Below, piece after piece: positions 7,534 through 16,317 of a stretch of DNA of 64,000 nucleotides; position 1 is the stretch's first letter, and every line of letters begins with the position of its first letter. The notes beneath the pieces are model-generated. The model had not been told where the DNA came from and did no database searches. It saw only the letters and a program-made list of their open reading frames with translations. Both the position numbers and the translations under genes were made by a program. The DNA lies in contig NZ_FQYO01000001.1 of NCBI RefSeq assembly GCF_900141735.1, positions 744,001 to 808,000 of the forward strand, written 5' to 3'. The stretch is from Wenxinia saemankumensis. GTDB lineage: Bacteria > Pseudomonadota > Alphaproteobacteria > Rhodobacterales > Rhodobacteraceae.

Positions 7534-8511
7534 ATGACCCGACTGACCCGCCGCGCCGCGCTCGCGCTCGCCGCCGCCTGCGCCGCCGCCCCTGCCCTGG
7601 CCCAGGACGGCTGGCCGTCCGGCCCGCTGCACGTCTATGTCGGCTTTCCTGCCGGCTCCTCGCCCGACACGCTGGCGCGGATCGTGACCGAGCCACTGGC
7701 CGAGCGCCTCGGCCAGCCGATCGTGGTCGAGAACCGGCCCGGCGCCGGCGGCGTCATCGGGATCCAGCAGATGCTGGTCGCCGCCGGGGACGACCTGACC
7801 TTCGGCACCACGATCAACGGCCCGCTGACCACCGCGCAGCGCACGATGGACGATACCGGCTACGACGTGGACGCCGACATCGTGCCGGTGACGCTGATCG
7901 CGACATCGCCGCTCGTCCTCGCCGTGAACGCGGAGTCCGACATCGCCGACCTGCAGGGCTTCGTCGACGCCGCGGGCGCCGAGCCCGAGGCGCTGGCCTA
8001 CGGATCGGTCGGACAGGGCTCGGGCGCGCACCTGACGGCCGAGCTCTTCGCCGCCGAGGCGGGCGTCAGCATGCTTCACATCCCCTTCACCAGCTATGCC
8101 GAGGTCACGACCTCGATCGCGGGCGGCGAGATCGACGCGGGCTTCATGGCGCCCTCCGCCGCGCTGCCGCTGGTCGAGGGCGGGCAGCTGCGGATGCTGG
8201 GCATCACCTCGGCCGAGCCCTTCGCCCAGGTGCCCGACGTGCCGGTCATGGCCGGCCAGGCGGGCCTGCCGGAGGATTTCCGCGCCGAGCTCTGGAACGG
8301 CTTCATCGCGCCGGCCGACACCGACCCCGCCGTGGTCGAGCGGCTGAACACCGAGATCAACGAGATCCTCGCCGACCCCGCCGTGCAGGAGCAGCTGCTT
8401 GCCATCGGCTGGGTCGCGGCGCCGGGCACTGCCGCCGGGATGGAGGAGCGGATCGCGCAGGACACCGCCATGTGGGGCGGCGTGCTCGACCGGATCGAGG
8501 CCGCCGAATAA
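7534..8511 (+). CDS. tctC: Tripartite tricarboxylate transporter substrate-binding protein TctC
   Basis: A 325-residue periplasmic binding protein of the TctC (Bug) family. A twin-Arg/hydrophobic signal peptide is cleaved near APALAQ-DG (residue 23). VYVGFPAGSSPDTLAR and VVENRPGAGGVIG are family hallmarks. The ligand is a carboxylated compound that cannot be named from sequence. The start follows GGAGGAGGAGACAGAG. It leads a three-gene unit with tctB and tctA. Confidence 0.92.
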   Translation: MTRLTRRAALALAAACAAAPALAQDGWPSGPLHVYVGFPAGSSPDTLARIVTEPLAERLGQPIVVENRPGAGGVIGIQQMLVAAGDDLTFGTTINGPLTTAQRTMDDTGYDVDADIVPVTLIATSPLVLAVNAESDIADLQGFVDAAGAEPEALAYGSVGQGSGAHLTAELFAAEAGVSMLHIPFTSYAEVTTSIAGGEIDAGFMAPSAALPLVEGGQLRMLGITSAEPFAQVPDVPVMAGQAGLPEDFRAELWNGFIAPADTDPAVVERLNTEINEILADPAVQEQLLAIGWVAAPGTAAGMEERIAQDTAMWGGVLDRIEAAE

Positions 8512-8523
8512 CGTGCGGCGCGA

Positions 8524-8970
8524 GTGGTGAAGCGCGACTGGCCGGACATCTGGGGCGGGCTGGCGATCGCCCTTCTGGGCCTCGGCGCCGCGGGCTGGGC
8601 GTGGATCACCTACGATCCCGGCACGCTGCGCCGGCTCGGCCCCGGGGCCTTTCCGATCGGGCTCGGCCTCGCGCTCGCGGGGCTGGGGCTGGCGATCGCC
8701 CTGCCGGCGCTGAAGCGGGCGGGCGCGGCGGTGACGCCCGAGCCCTGGGCGGCCGCCTGCGTGCTGGGCGCGATCCTCGTCTTCGGGCTGGGGCTGCGGC
8801 CGCTGGGGCTGGTGCCGGCCACGGCCCTCTCCGTCCTCGTCTCGACGCTGCCCGCCCCCCGGCCGGGCTGGCTGTGGCGCGCGGTCCTGGCGGTGCTGGT
8901 CACCGGGCTGACGGTGCTGCTGTTCCATGTCGGGCTGCGGATGACCCTGCCGCTCTGGCCCCGGACCTGA
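8524..8970 (+). CDS. tctB: Tripartite tricarboxylate transporter small membrane subunit TctB
   Basis: A 148-residue protein with four predicted membrane helices, the usual size and topology for the poorly conserved TctB subunit. It lies between tctC (12 bases upstream) and tctA (13 bases downstream), which largely fixes its identity. The start is a GTG at 8524 or the adjacent GTG at 8527; no strong Shine-Dalgarno sequence is seen. Confidence 0.88.
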   Translation: MVKRDWPDIWGGLAIALLGLGAAGWAWITYDPGTLRRLGPGAFPIGLGLALAGLGLAIALPALKRAGAAVTPEPWAAACVLGAILVFGLGLRPLGLVPATALSVLVSTLPAPRPGWLWRAVLAVLVTGLTVLLFHVGLRMTLPLWPRT

Positions 8971-8983
8971 GACGGGCGCGGGG

Positions 8984-10504
8984 ATGGGAACCTGGGACGG
9001 GCTGCTGACGGGCTTCGCCTTCGCGCTGCAGCCGGGCGTGCTGGTCTACTGCGTGCTCGGCGTCACGCTGGGCACGCTGATCGGCGTGCTGCCCGGGATC
9101 GGGGCGATGGCCGCGATCTCGCTCCTGCTGCCGATCACCTACTACATCGGCGCCGAGGCCGCCCTCATCATGCTGGCCGGGGTCTATTACGGCGCGCAAT
9201 ACGGCGGCGCGGTCTCGTCGATCCTGCTGCGCCTGCCCGGCACGCCGCAATCGGCGGTCACCGCGCTCGACGGCTACCCGCTGGCCCGGTCGGGCCGGGC
9301 GGGGGTCGCCCTCTTCACCTCGATGGCGGCCTCCTTCGCCGGATCGGTGCTGGGAATCGTCGTGCTGGTCCTGCTGGCCGGCTGGCTGTCGCGCGCGGCG
9401 GTCGCCTTCGGCGCGGCGGATTACGCGGCGATGATGGTGCTCGGCCTCGTCGCCGCCTCGACCATCGGCAGCGCGCACCCGGCCAAGGGCTTTGCCATGA
9501 TCGTGCTCGGCATGCTGCTGGGCTGCGTCGGCACGGACGTCAATTCGGGGGTCCAGCGTTTCGTCATAGGCCGGGCCGAGCTGCTGGACGGGATCAACCT
9601 CGTCGCGCTGGCGATGGGCCTGTTCGGCGTGGCCGAGGTGATCGGCAACGTGCGCGACCCGGGCCGGCAGGCGGTGGCGGGGCGGATCGCGCTGCGCACG
9701 CTGATCCCCACGCGCGAGGACCTGCGACGGATGCCCCTGCCCGTCCTGCGCGGTGGCGCGCTCGGCAGTTTCTTCGGGGCGCTGCCCGGCACCGGCTCCA
9801 CCCTCTCCTCCTTCCTGGCCTACGCGATGGAGCGGCGCGTCGCGCGCCGGCCCGAGCGGTTCGGCACAGGCGCGATCGAGGGGATCGCGGGGCCGGAGGC
9901 GGCGAACAATTCCGCCGCCATCACCGCCTTCGTCCCGACGCTCACCCTGGGCATCCCGGGCGATCCGATCATGGCGCTGATGCTGGGCGCGCTGGTGATC
10001 CACGGCATCCAGCCGGGGCCGATGATGCTGGAGGCCCGGCCCGAGATGTTCTGGGGCCTCGTCGCGAGCTTCGGCATCGGCAACCTGCTGCTGCTCGTGC
10101 TGAACCTGCCGCTGATCGGGATCTGGGTGTCGCTGCTGCGGATCCCCTTCCGCTGGCTCTATCCCGCGATCCTGGTCTTCGTCTGCCTCGGCGTGTGGTC
10201 GGTGCGGGGGCTGACCTTCGACATCCTGATGGTGGCCGGGATCGGCCTCGTCGGCTACCTGCTGGCCCTGGCGCGGTTCAACCCGGCGCTGCTGCTGCTG
10301 GGCTTCGTCCTCGGCCCGCTGATCGAGACGAACCTGCGCCGCGCGCTGCTGATCTCGCGCGGGGATCCGATGGTCTTCCTCGAGCGGCCGATCTCGGCCT
10401 TCTTCGTCGTGGCGGCCGCCGCGCTGCTGGTCCATTCGCTCGTTCAGGCCCGGGGCCGCAGACGGGCGGTCGGCGCGGCGGCGCCGGACGATGGGGCGCG
10501 GTGA
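8984..10504 (+). CDS. tctA: Tripartite tricarboxylate transporter large membrane subunit TctA
   Basis: A 506-residue protein with about twelve membrane helices. LIGVLPGIGAMAAISLLLP (about residue 30), YYGAQYGGAVSSILLRLPGTP (about 68) and the later LGIPGDPIMALMLGAL (about 325) are hallmark glycine-rich segments of TctA. With TctB it forms the sodium- or proton-driven permease served by TctC. The ATG at 8984 lies close behind tctB. Confidence 0.94.
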   Translation: MGTWDGLLTGFAFALQPGVLVYCVLGVTLGTLIGVLPGIGAMAAISLLLPITYYIGAEAALIMLAGVYYGAQYGGAVSSILLRLPGTPQSAVTALDGYPLARSGRAGVALFTSMAASFAGSVLGIVVLVLLAGWLSRAAVAFGAADYAAMMVLGLVAASTIGSAHPAKGFAMIVLGMLLGCVGTDVNSGVQRFVIGRAELLDGINLVALAMGLFGVAEVIGNVRDPGRQAVAGRIALRTLIPTREDLRRMPLPVLRGGALGSFFGALPGTGSTLSSFLAYAMERRVARRPERFGTGAIEGIAGPEAANNSAAITAFVPTLTLGIPGDPIMALMLGALVIHGIQPGPMMLEARPEMFWGLVASFGIGNLLLLVLNLPLIGIWVSLLRIPFRWLYPAILVFVCLGVWSVRGLTFDILMVAGIGLVGYLLALARFNPALLLLGFVLGPLIETNLRRALLISRGDPMVFLERPISAFFVVAAAALLVHSLVQARGRRRAVGAAAPDDGAR

Positions 10505-10618
10505 CGCGCCGGGAGGGACCCCCTCGGCGGGACGGAGGGCCCGGCGACATCCGTCCGATGCGTCCGGGCGCAGGGCGGCAAGACTTCACCCATCGAATGG
10601 AACGCGGTAACAGGCCCC

Positions 10619-10636
10619 GGTGTCAGGGCGGTGTCA
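10619..10636 (+). promoter_or_regulatory. Pho-box-like direct repeat upstream of sqdB
   Basis: GGTGTCA occurs twice (10619-10625 and 10630-10636) with 11-base periodicity, so the TGTCA cores are spaced as in PhoB boxes (CTGTCAT repeats every 11 bases). It ends 66 bases before the sqdB start. Sulfolipid genes are known to respond to phosphate starvation, which fits. Binding by PhoB is inferred. Confidence 0.55.
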
Positions 10637-10702
10637 CATCGCGGGCATAGAAAGGCAGCGGGCTCGAACCGAGCCGGCTCGAACATGACGGAGATCCGAC
10701 CC

Positions 10703-11923
10703 ATGAAGATTGCGATCCTCGGCGGGGACGGCTTTGTCGGCTGGCCCACCACCCTGCACCTGTCCGAGCAGGGCCACGACGTCCATATCATCGACAACCT
10801 GTCGCGGCGCTGGATCGACACCGAGCTCGGCGTGCAGTCCCTCACCCCGATGGATTCGATCCAGGAACGCTGCCGGATCTGGCACGACCTCACCGGGCGG
10901 CGCCTGCACTTCCACCTGCTCGACCTCGCCCGGGATTACGAGCGCATCAAGGCCTGGTTGATCCAGCACCGGCCCGATGCCGTCATCCACTTCGCCGAAC
11001 AGCGCGCCGCGCCCTATTCGATGAAGAGCGACCGCCACAAGGTCTACACCGTCGACAACAACGTGAGCGCGACCCACAACCTGCTGGCGGCGCTGGTGGA
11101 AAGCGGGATCGACGCGCACGTCGTCCATCTGGGCACGATGGGCGTCTACGGCTATTCCAGCGTCGGTGCGACGATCCCCGAAGGGTATCTCGACGTCGAC
11201 ATCACCAGGCCCGACGGGGAGAAGATCCCGCAGCAGATCCTCTACCCGACGAGGCCGGGTTCGGTCTATCACATGACCAAGAGCCTCGATCAGATCCTGT
11301 TCCAGTTCTACGCCCAGAACGACGGGCTGCGGATCACCGACCTGCACCAGGGCATCGTCTGGGGCACCCATACCGACCAGACCCGCCGCCACCCGCAGCT
11401 GATCAACCGGTTCGATTACGACGGGGATTACGGCACCGTCCTCAACCGCTTCCTGATCCAGGCGGCGATCGACTATCCGCTGACGGTGCACGGCACGGGC
11501 GGGCAGACCCGCGCCTTCATCCACATCCAGGACAGCGTCCGCTGCATCGAGCTCGCGCTGGCTGCGCCGCCGCAGGCCGGAAGCCGGGTCGAGATCTTCA
11601 ACCAGATGACCGAGACCCACCGCGTCCGCGACCTGGCGGACCTGGTCGCGAAGGTGACGGGCGCGAGGGTGACGCACCTGCCGAACCCCCGCGCGGAAGC
11701 GGCGGAGAACGACCTCGTGGTCGACAACAGCAAGTTCCTCGCCCTCGGATTGCAGCCGACGACCCTGGCCGAGGGGCTCCTCGGCGAGGTTGTGGATGTC
11801 GCCCGCAAGTTCGCGCACCGGATCGACCGCAGCCGTGTGCCGGCCGTCTCTGCCTGGACGCGCGATCTGGCCGCGAAGGTCGAGCGGGATCCCGAGGGCC
11901 GGAAGCTCAAGTCGGTCTCGTGA
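10703..11923 (+). CDS. sqdB: UDP-sulfoquinovose synthase SqdB
   Basis: Forms UDP-sulfoquinovose from UDP-glucose and sulfite, the first committed step of sulfolipid (SQDG) synthesis. The 406-residue protein is an extended SDR. The Rossmann motif is LGGDGFVGW (residues 5-13), the catalytic Thr is in HLGTMGVYG (about 145), and YHMTK is the Tyr-x3-Lys pair (about 188). The phrases HFAEQRAAPYSM and HGTGGQTRAF match plant SQD1 closely. The start at 10703 is chosen over 10685 because GGAG lies nine bases before it. It overlaps sqdD by GTGA. Confidence 0.95.
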   Translation: MKIAILGGDGFVGWPTTLHLSEQGHDVHIIDNLSRRWIDTELGVQSLTPMDSIQERCRIWHDLTGRRLHFHLLDLARDYERIKAWLIQHRPDAVIHFAEQRAAPYSMKSDRHKVYTVDNNVSATHNLLAALVESGIDAHVVHLGTMGVYGYSSVGATIPEGYLDVDITRPDGEKIPQQILYPTRPGSVYHMTKSLDQILFQFYAQNDGLRITDLHQGIVWGTHTDQTRRHPQLINRFDYDGDYGTVLNRFLIQAAIDYPLTVHGTGGQTRAFIHIQDSVRCIELALAAPPQAGSRVEIFNQMTETHRVRDLADLVAKVTGARVTHLPNPRAEAAENDLVVDNSKFLALGLQPTTLAEGLLGEVVDVARKFAHRIDRSRVPAVSAWTRDLAAKVERDPEGRKLKSVS

Positions 11924-12747
11924 CCTTCGCCTCCGGCGCGGCGCGGGGGGACGCGGCCTACGTCACCCTGGTGACGAACGCGGATTTCGCCCTGGGGGCC
12001 CGCGCCCTCGCACGGTCCCTCCGCCTCGGCGGCACGGGGGCGGACATCGTCGTGATGCATACGAACGGCGTGCCGGCGGCGGCGCTGGAGCCGCTGGCGG
12101 CCTTCGACGTCCGTCTCGTCCCGGTCGAGCTTCTACCGACCTCCGATGCCTTCAACAGCGCGCACGCCAAATCCGCGCTGCACGCCCGGTCGCCCTTCAC
12201 GAAGGGATCGAAGCCGCCGTTCCACACGCCGCTCGACAATTTCGTCAAGCTGCGCCTCTGGCAGCTGGATTACGGGCGGGTCGTGTTCCTGGATGCGGAC
12301 ACGCTGGTGCTGCAGAACATCGACCGGCTCTTCGACTATCCGGAATTCTCCGCCGCGCCCAACGTCTACGAGTCCCTCGCCGACTTCCACCGGCTGAACT
12401 CGGGCGTCTTCACCGCGCGACCGAGCGAGGCGACCTTCGCGCGCATGCTCGCCCGTCTCGACCGGCCGGGCGCCTTCTGGCGACGGACGGACCAGACGTT
12501 CCTCGAGAGCTTCTTCCCGGAATGGCACGGCCTGCCGATCTTCGACAACATGCTGCAATATGTCTGGCTGAACCTGCCGGACCTGTGGACCTGGTCCGCG
12601 ATCCGCGTCCTGCACTACCAGTACGAGAAGCCGTGGATGTCGCCGCATCCGCGGGCCGACGCGCTCCGCCCCCTCATCGACCTCTGGGCGGCCCATGCCG
12701 GGGACGGCCCGGTCCCCGCGCTCGCAGACCTGCCCTCCCCCCGATGA
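11920..12747 (+). CDS. sqdD: Glycogenin-like glycosyltransferase (GT8), SqdD-like
   Basis: A 275-residue GT-A glycosyltransferase of family 8. VVFLDADTLVLQNIDRLF (about residue 120) contains the DxD motif for metal and nucleotide sugar; the LNSGVF segment (about 167) is also typical. In Rhodobacter sphaeroides sqdD encodes a glycogenin-like protein in the sqdBDC operon needed for sulfolipid. The identical order here supports the same role, probably transfer of sulfoquinovose. The GTG start at 11920 overlaps the sqdB stop. Confidence 0.88.
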   Translation: MTFASGAARGDAAYVTLVTNADFALGARALARSLRLGGTGADIVVMHTNGVPAAALEPLAAFDVRLVPVELLPTSDAFNSAHAKSALHARSPFTKGSKPPFHTPLDNFVKLRLWQLDYGRVVFLDADTLVLQNIDRLFDYPEFSAAPNVYESLADFHRLNSGVFTARPSEATFARMLARLDRPGAFWRRTDQTFLESFFPEWHGLPIFDNMLQYVWLNLPDLWTWSAIRVLHYQYEKPWMSPHPRADALRPLIDLWAAHAGDGPVPALADLPSPR

Positions 12748-13631
12748 GGATCGCCGTCACGGGGGCGACCGGCTTCGTCGGGCATCACGTCGTCGCGCAC
12801 CTGATCGGATCCGGTCACGAGGTGACGACGCTCGGCCGCCGTCCCAGCCGGCACGAGGCGGCCGGCTTCGCGCCGTTCGATCTCGACGGGCCTGCGCCAG
12901 ACCTGCGCGGGCACGAGGTCCTCGTCCATGCGGCCCTGTCCCACGTCCCGGGTCGCTACCGCGGCGGCGAAGGCGATGCGCCGGAGGCATTCCTGCGCCG
13001 GAACCTCGACGGCACGATCCGCCTCTTCGGGGCGGCCCGCGACCATGGCGTGGCCCGCATCGTCCTGCTGTCGTCGCGGGCCGTCTACGGCGACTACCCG
13101 CCCGGAACGATCCTGCACGAGGGCCTCGCCCCCCGGCCCGACACGCTCTACGGGCAGGTGAAACTGCGCGCGGAGGAGGAGCTGCTCCGACTGGCCTCGG
13201 CCGGCATGGCGGTGGCCAGCCTGCGCGCGACGGGGGTCTTCGGCCCCCCCGTGCCCGGTCTCGAGCACAAGTGGGCGCGACTATTCGACGACTATTTCGG
13301 GGGCCGTCCGGTCACGCCCCGCGTCGCGAGCGAGGTCCATTCCGCCGACCTCGCCGAGGCGGTCCGGCTTGTCGCCGTCGCGCCGCCAGACGCGGTCGAG
13401 CCGGCTCTCTTCAACGTCACGGACCTGGTGCTGGACCGCCGGGATCTGCTGGCGGCGGTCTCGACCCTCTCCGGCGTTCAGACCCCCCTTCCGCCCCGCT
13501 CGGACCCGGGCCTCGTCAGCGTGATGACGACGGATCGCCTGCGACGACTGGGCTGGACCCCGTCAGGGGCGCGCCGCCTGCGGGACGTTCTCGCCGGCAT
13601 GGTGTCCGGCGCGCGGCCACGTCCCGCCTGA
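12744..13631 (+). CDS. sqdC: NAD(P)-dependent epimerase/reductase, SqdC-like
   Basis: A 295-residue extended SDR. VTGATGFVGHHV (residues 4-15) is the nucleotide-binding motif, LLSSRAVYG (about 108) precedes YGQVK (about 135), the Tyr-x3-Lys catalytic pair. It is the third gene of the operon, in the place held by sqdC in R. sphaeroides, whose loss causes accumulation of a sulfoquinovosyl-dihydroxyacetone species. The assignment to SqdC rests mainly on order, since epimerases are a broad family. The ATG overlaps the sqdD stop (ATGA). Confidence 0.82.
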   Translation: MRIAVTGATGFVGHHVVAHLIGSGHEVTTLGRRPSRHEAAGFAPFDLDGPAPDLRGHEVLVHAALSHVPGRYRGGEGDAPEAFLRRNLDGTIRLFGAARDHGVARIVLLSSRAVYGDYPPGTILHEGLAPRPDTLYGQVKLRAEEELLRLASAGMAVASLRATGVFGPPVPGLEHKWARLFDDYFGGRPVTPRVASEVHSADLAEAVRLVAVAPPDAVEPALFNVTDLVLDRRDLLAAVSTLSGVQTPLPPRSDPGLVSVMTTDRLRRLGWTPSGARRLRDVLAGMVSGARPRPA

Positions 13632-13753
13632 TCGCTGCCGCAACCACGGCCCGCGGGCTGTCCTGCAGGCAGAGGATGCCGTTGGGGACGAGGCCCTCGC
13701 ACCCCCGGCCTGCGGCCCGGGGCCGAGCGGCGCGGCGGGGCCGGTCCCGGGAT

Positions 13754-13797
13754 GGCGCCGCGGCCTGCCGGCTGTCAGAGCCGGGGGCCACGGCGCC
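13754..13797. terminator. Probable bidirectional terminator between sqdC and thiY
   Basis: A long hairpin: GGCGCCGCGGCC pairs with GGCCACGGCGCC (one mismatch), with an inner CCGGC/GCCGG stem around a seven-base loop. It lies between convergent genes and ends six bases from the thiY stop. No T-run is present, so intrinsic termination is inferred from structure and position. Confidence 0.55.
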
Positions 13798-13802
13798 CGG
13801 GA

Positions 13803-14783
13803 TCATTCGGCCATCCAGCCCTGGTCGATCCACCCGGTCACGTCGCCCGGCCAGTCCAGCGGCTCGCCGCCCGGCCCGGTCAGGACGCCGCTGTCGAACA
13901 GGAACCGCGCCATCCGGGCGAAGCGCCCGGCGTCGATCCCGCCGACGGGGCGATCGGCGGCCACGAGGTAGTCGCCCTCCACCAGCGCCTGCATGGAGCC
14001 CCGGACGAGGTCCGGGTTCGGGAAGTCGCCGGCCTCGATCAGGATCGCGGCCGCCTCGTCGGGATGATCCGCCGCCCAGGCGTAGCCGGCCTGCGCCGCG
14101 GTCATGAACCGACTGACGATGTCCGGATGTTCGGCGAGGTAGCCGGTGCGCGTGCCGATATAGCCGTTCTGCTGGTCGGGGACGCCGTAATCGGCGTAGG
14201 CGAAGGAGGATTGCTCCCGTCCCAGAAGCGCGCTGTTCACGCCCTCCCAGGTCGCCACCTCCAGCGTGAAATCGACGCGGCCCGTCGCGAGGGCCTCGTA
14301 GGCGCCGGTGCCGAGGGTGACGGTGTCGTACTCCGCATTGCCGCCATCGGACGCGATCATCGTCGAGATCAGCGCATCCTCCCACGCGCTGCCGAAGCCC
14401 GCATAGGTCCGGCCCTCCAGATCGGCGGGGCGCGTGATCCCGGCGTCGTTGCGGTAGACGAGGCGCCCGGTCTCGTGCTGCATCGTCGCCCAGAGGGCCA
14501 CGATCTCCGCTCCGCTCGCCCGGGCGGTCATGAAGCCGAGCGACGTCATGTAGGCGAAATCCGCCGCGCCCGCGGCGAGCAGCGCGCTGGAGGCGGTGTC
14601 GGAATAGGGCAGGATCTCCACGTCGAGCCCGGCCGCCTCGAACAGGCCCTGCTCCTGCGCGACGATCAGGCCGACATGGTTGGTGTTCAGCGTCCAGTCC
14701 AGCGCGATGGACAGGTCCTGCCGCTCCTGCGCGGCTGTCGCCGTGGGCAGGGCCAGGCAGGCGAGAAGGATGGCGTGCTTCAT
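13803..14783 (-). CDS. thiY: Thiamine-precursor ABC transporter substrate-binding protein ThiY
   Basis: A 326-residue NMT1/THI5-like periplasmic binding protein. A signal peptide is cleaved near ATAAQ-E (about residue 18), followed by LSIALDWTLNTNHVGL, the family's N-terminal motif. In Bacillus halodurans ThiY binds a formylaminopyrimidine precursor of thiamine. The start at 14783 overlaps the thiZ stop (ATGA). It is the last gene of a unit controlled by a TPP riboswitch, which supports a pyrimidine substrate. Confidence 0.9.
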   Translation of the reverse strand: MKHAILLACLALPTATAAQERQDLSIALDWTLNTNHVGLIVAQEQGLFEAAGLDVEILPYSDTASSALLAAGAADFAYMTSLGFMTARASGAEIVALWATMQHETGRLVYRNDAGITRPADLEGRTYAGFGSAWEDALISTMIASDGGNAEYDTVTLGTGAYEALATGRVDFTLEVATWEGVNSALLGREQSSFAYADYGVPDQQNGYIGTRTGYLAEHPDIVSRFMTAAQAGYAWAADHPDEAAAILIEAGDFPNPDLVRGSMQALVEGDYLVAADRPVGGIDAGRFARMARFLFDSGVLTGPGGEPLDWPGDVTGWIDQGWMAE

Positions 14784-15520
14784 GGGGTCTCCTCCAGGAG
14801 TCTGGTCTTGAGGTGGGAACGGGTCCCGGCCAGCGCGGCCTCGGTCCGGTCCCCGCGGGGGGTGTCGATGGTGATGTCCGCCACGATCCGGCCGGGCCGC
14901 GCCGCCATGACCAGGATGCGGTCCGCCAGTCGCGTGGCCTCGTGCAGGTCGTGCGTGACCATCAGGATCCCGCGCGGCACCTCGTCGAGGCGCGCGGCGA
15001 GCCAGTCCTGCATGCTCAGCCGGGTCACGGCGTCGAGCGCCGAGAACGGCTCGTCGAGAAGGACGAACCGGCTGTCCTGCACGATCGTGCGCAGGAAGGC
15101 CGCGCGCTGGCGCATCCCGCCGGACAGCGCGGCGGGAAACGCGTCCTCGGTGCCCGCCAGGCCGAACGAGGCGAGGAGCGGGGTCACCGCCTCGCGCGCC
15201 TCGGCCCGGCGCCGGCCCCGGATCGACAGGCCGAGCGCCGCGTTCTCGGCGACGATGAGCCACGGCAGGAGCGCATCCTGCTGCGGCTGGTAGGCGATCC
15301 TGCGGTCCGGCGTCGTCGCGGGGGCGCCGTCGATGCTCAGCCGCCCGGTCGCGGCGAGCGAGGGCGCCAGAACGCCCGCGAGCCATTTCAGGACCGAGGT
15401 CTTGCCGCAGCCGGAGGGCCCGATCAGGCAGGTCAGCCGGTCCTCGGCCACCTCGAACGACACGTCCTGCGTCACCCGGCCCTCGCCGGCGCGCACGGTC
15501 AGGCCCTCAACCCGCAGCAT
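14780..15520 (-). CDS. thiZ: Thiamine-precursor ABC transporter ATPase ThiZ
   Basis: A 246-residue ABC ATPase: Walker A GPSGCGKT (about residue 34), Q-loop at AYQPQQD, signature LSGGMRQR (about 130), Walker B FVLLDEP (about 152) and the switch His in MVTHDL. It is of the nitrate/taurine/HMP branch. It overlaps thiX by 14 bases and thiY by ATGA, so the three subunits are tightly coupled. Confidence 0.93.
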   Translation of the reverse strand: MLRVEGLTVRAGEGRVTQDVSFEVAEDRLTCLIGPSGCGKTSVLKWLAGVLAPSLAATGRLSIDGAPATTPDRRIAYQPQQDALLPWLIVAENAALGLSIRGRRRAEAREAVTPLLASFGLAGTEDAFPAALSGGMRQRAAFLRTIVQDSRFVLLDEPFSALDAVTRLSMQDWLAARLDEVPRGILMVTHDLHEATRLADRILVMAARPGRIVADITIDTPRGDRTEAALAGTRSHLKTRLLEETP

Positions 15521-16274
15521 CGGCAGGCCCCCCGAACCGCCCGGCGGTGATCCGGTCCGCGAGCCGCAGAAGCCCGAGAAGCGCCAGGGTCAGCGCGGCG
15601 GACAGGGCGACCGCCGCGAGGACGAGATCGGCGCGGAAATTGTTCTTCGCGGCGAGGATGTAGATTCCGAGACCGCGCCGCGCCCCGGCATATTCGGCGA
15701 AGATCGTCGCCACGATCGCGTAGGTGGCCGAGATCCGCAGCCCGGCGAGGAACGACGCGCGCGCGGCGGGCAGCGTGACCCTGCGGAAGATCGCCGCGCG
15801 GCCCGCATCCATCGAGCGCAGGAGATCGAGCCAGGCCTGCGGGACGGCCGCATAGCCCGAGAGCAGGCTGACCAGGATCGGGAAGAAGGTCACGAGGATG
15901 ACCAGCAGGACCTTGGGCAGCAGGCCGAAGCCGAACCACAGGATCATCAGCGGCGCGAGCGCGACGATCGGGATCGTCTGGCTCGCGACGAAGATCGGCA
16001 TCGCGCCCCGCCTGAGCCAGGGCAGGAAATGCAGCGCCACGGACGCGGCGAAGGCGAAGGCGACGGACAGGCCGAAGCCGAGCGTGGCGACCCCGATCGT
16101 CGCAAGGGCGTGGGGGCCGATCGCCGAGCGTTCGGTCCAGAGCACCCGGACGACGCCGCTCGGCGGCGGCAGGACGAAGGACGGGATGCCGGAGAGACGG
16201 CAATAGACCTCCCATCCGAGGAGGAGGGCGAGCGCGAGGCCCGCCGTGGGGGCGAAGTGTCGGACAAGCTGCAT
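15507..16274 (-). CDS. thiX: Thiamine-precursor ABC transporter permease ThiX
   Basis: A 255-residue inner-membrane permease of the BPD_transp_1 family with about six helices. The segment DLLRSMDAGRAAIFRRVTLPAA (about residue 155) is the EAA loop that contacts the ATPase. It follows the ykoF-like gene by 43 bases and overlaps thiZ. Within this riboswitch-controlled unit its substrate is probably a thiamine pyrimidine precursor. Confidence 0.92.
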   Translation of the reverse strand: MQLVRHFAPTAGLALALLLGWEVYCRLSGIPSFVLPPPSGVVRVLWTERSAIGPHALATIGVATLGFGLSVAFAFAASVALHFLPWLRRGAMPIFVASQTIPIVALAPLMILWFGFGLLPKVLLVILVTFFPILVSLLSGYAAVPQAWLDLLRSMDAGRAAIFRRVTLPAARASFLAGLRISATYAIVATIFAEYAGARRGLGIYILAAKNNFRADLVLAAVALSAALTLALLGLLRLADRITAGRFGGPADAAG

Positions 16275-16317
16275 GGCGGGATCGCGTCCCCGGACGCCGG
16301 GCGCCCGGGGCGGCGCG

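Noticed and set aside
5437-8928. A very long open frame on the minus strand upstream of and in phase with the mhqD-like gene
   Set aside because: It runs antisense through mhqO, the LysR gene and tctC/tctB, gives low-complexity Arg/Gly/Glu-rich protein, and is a by-product of high GC in third positions.
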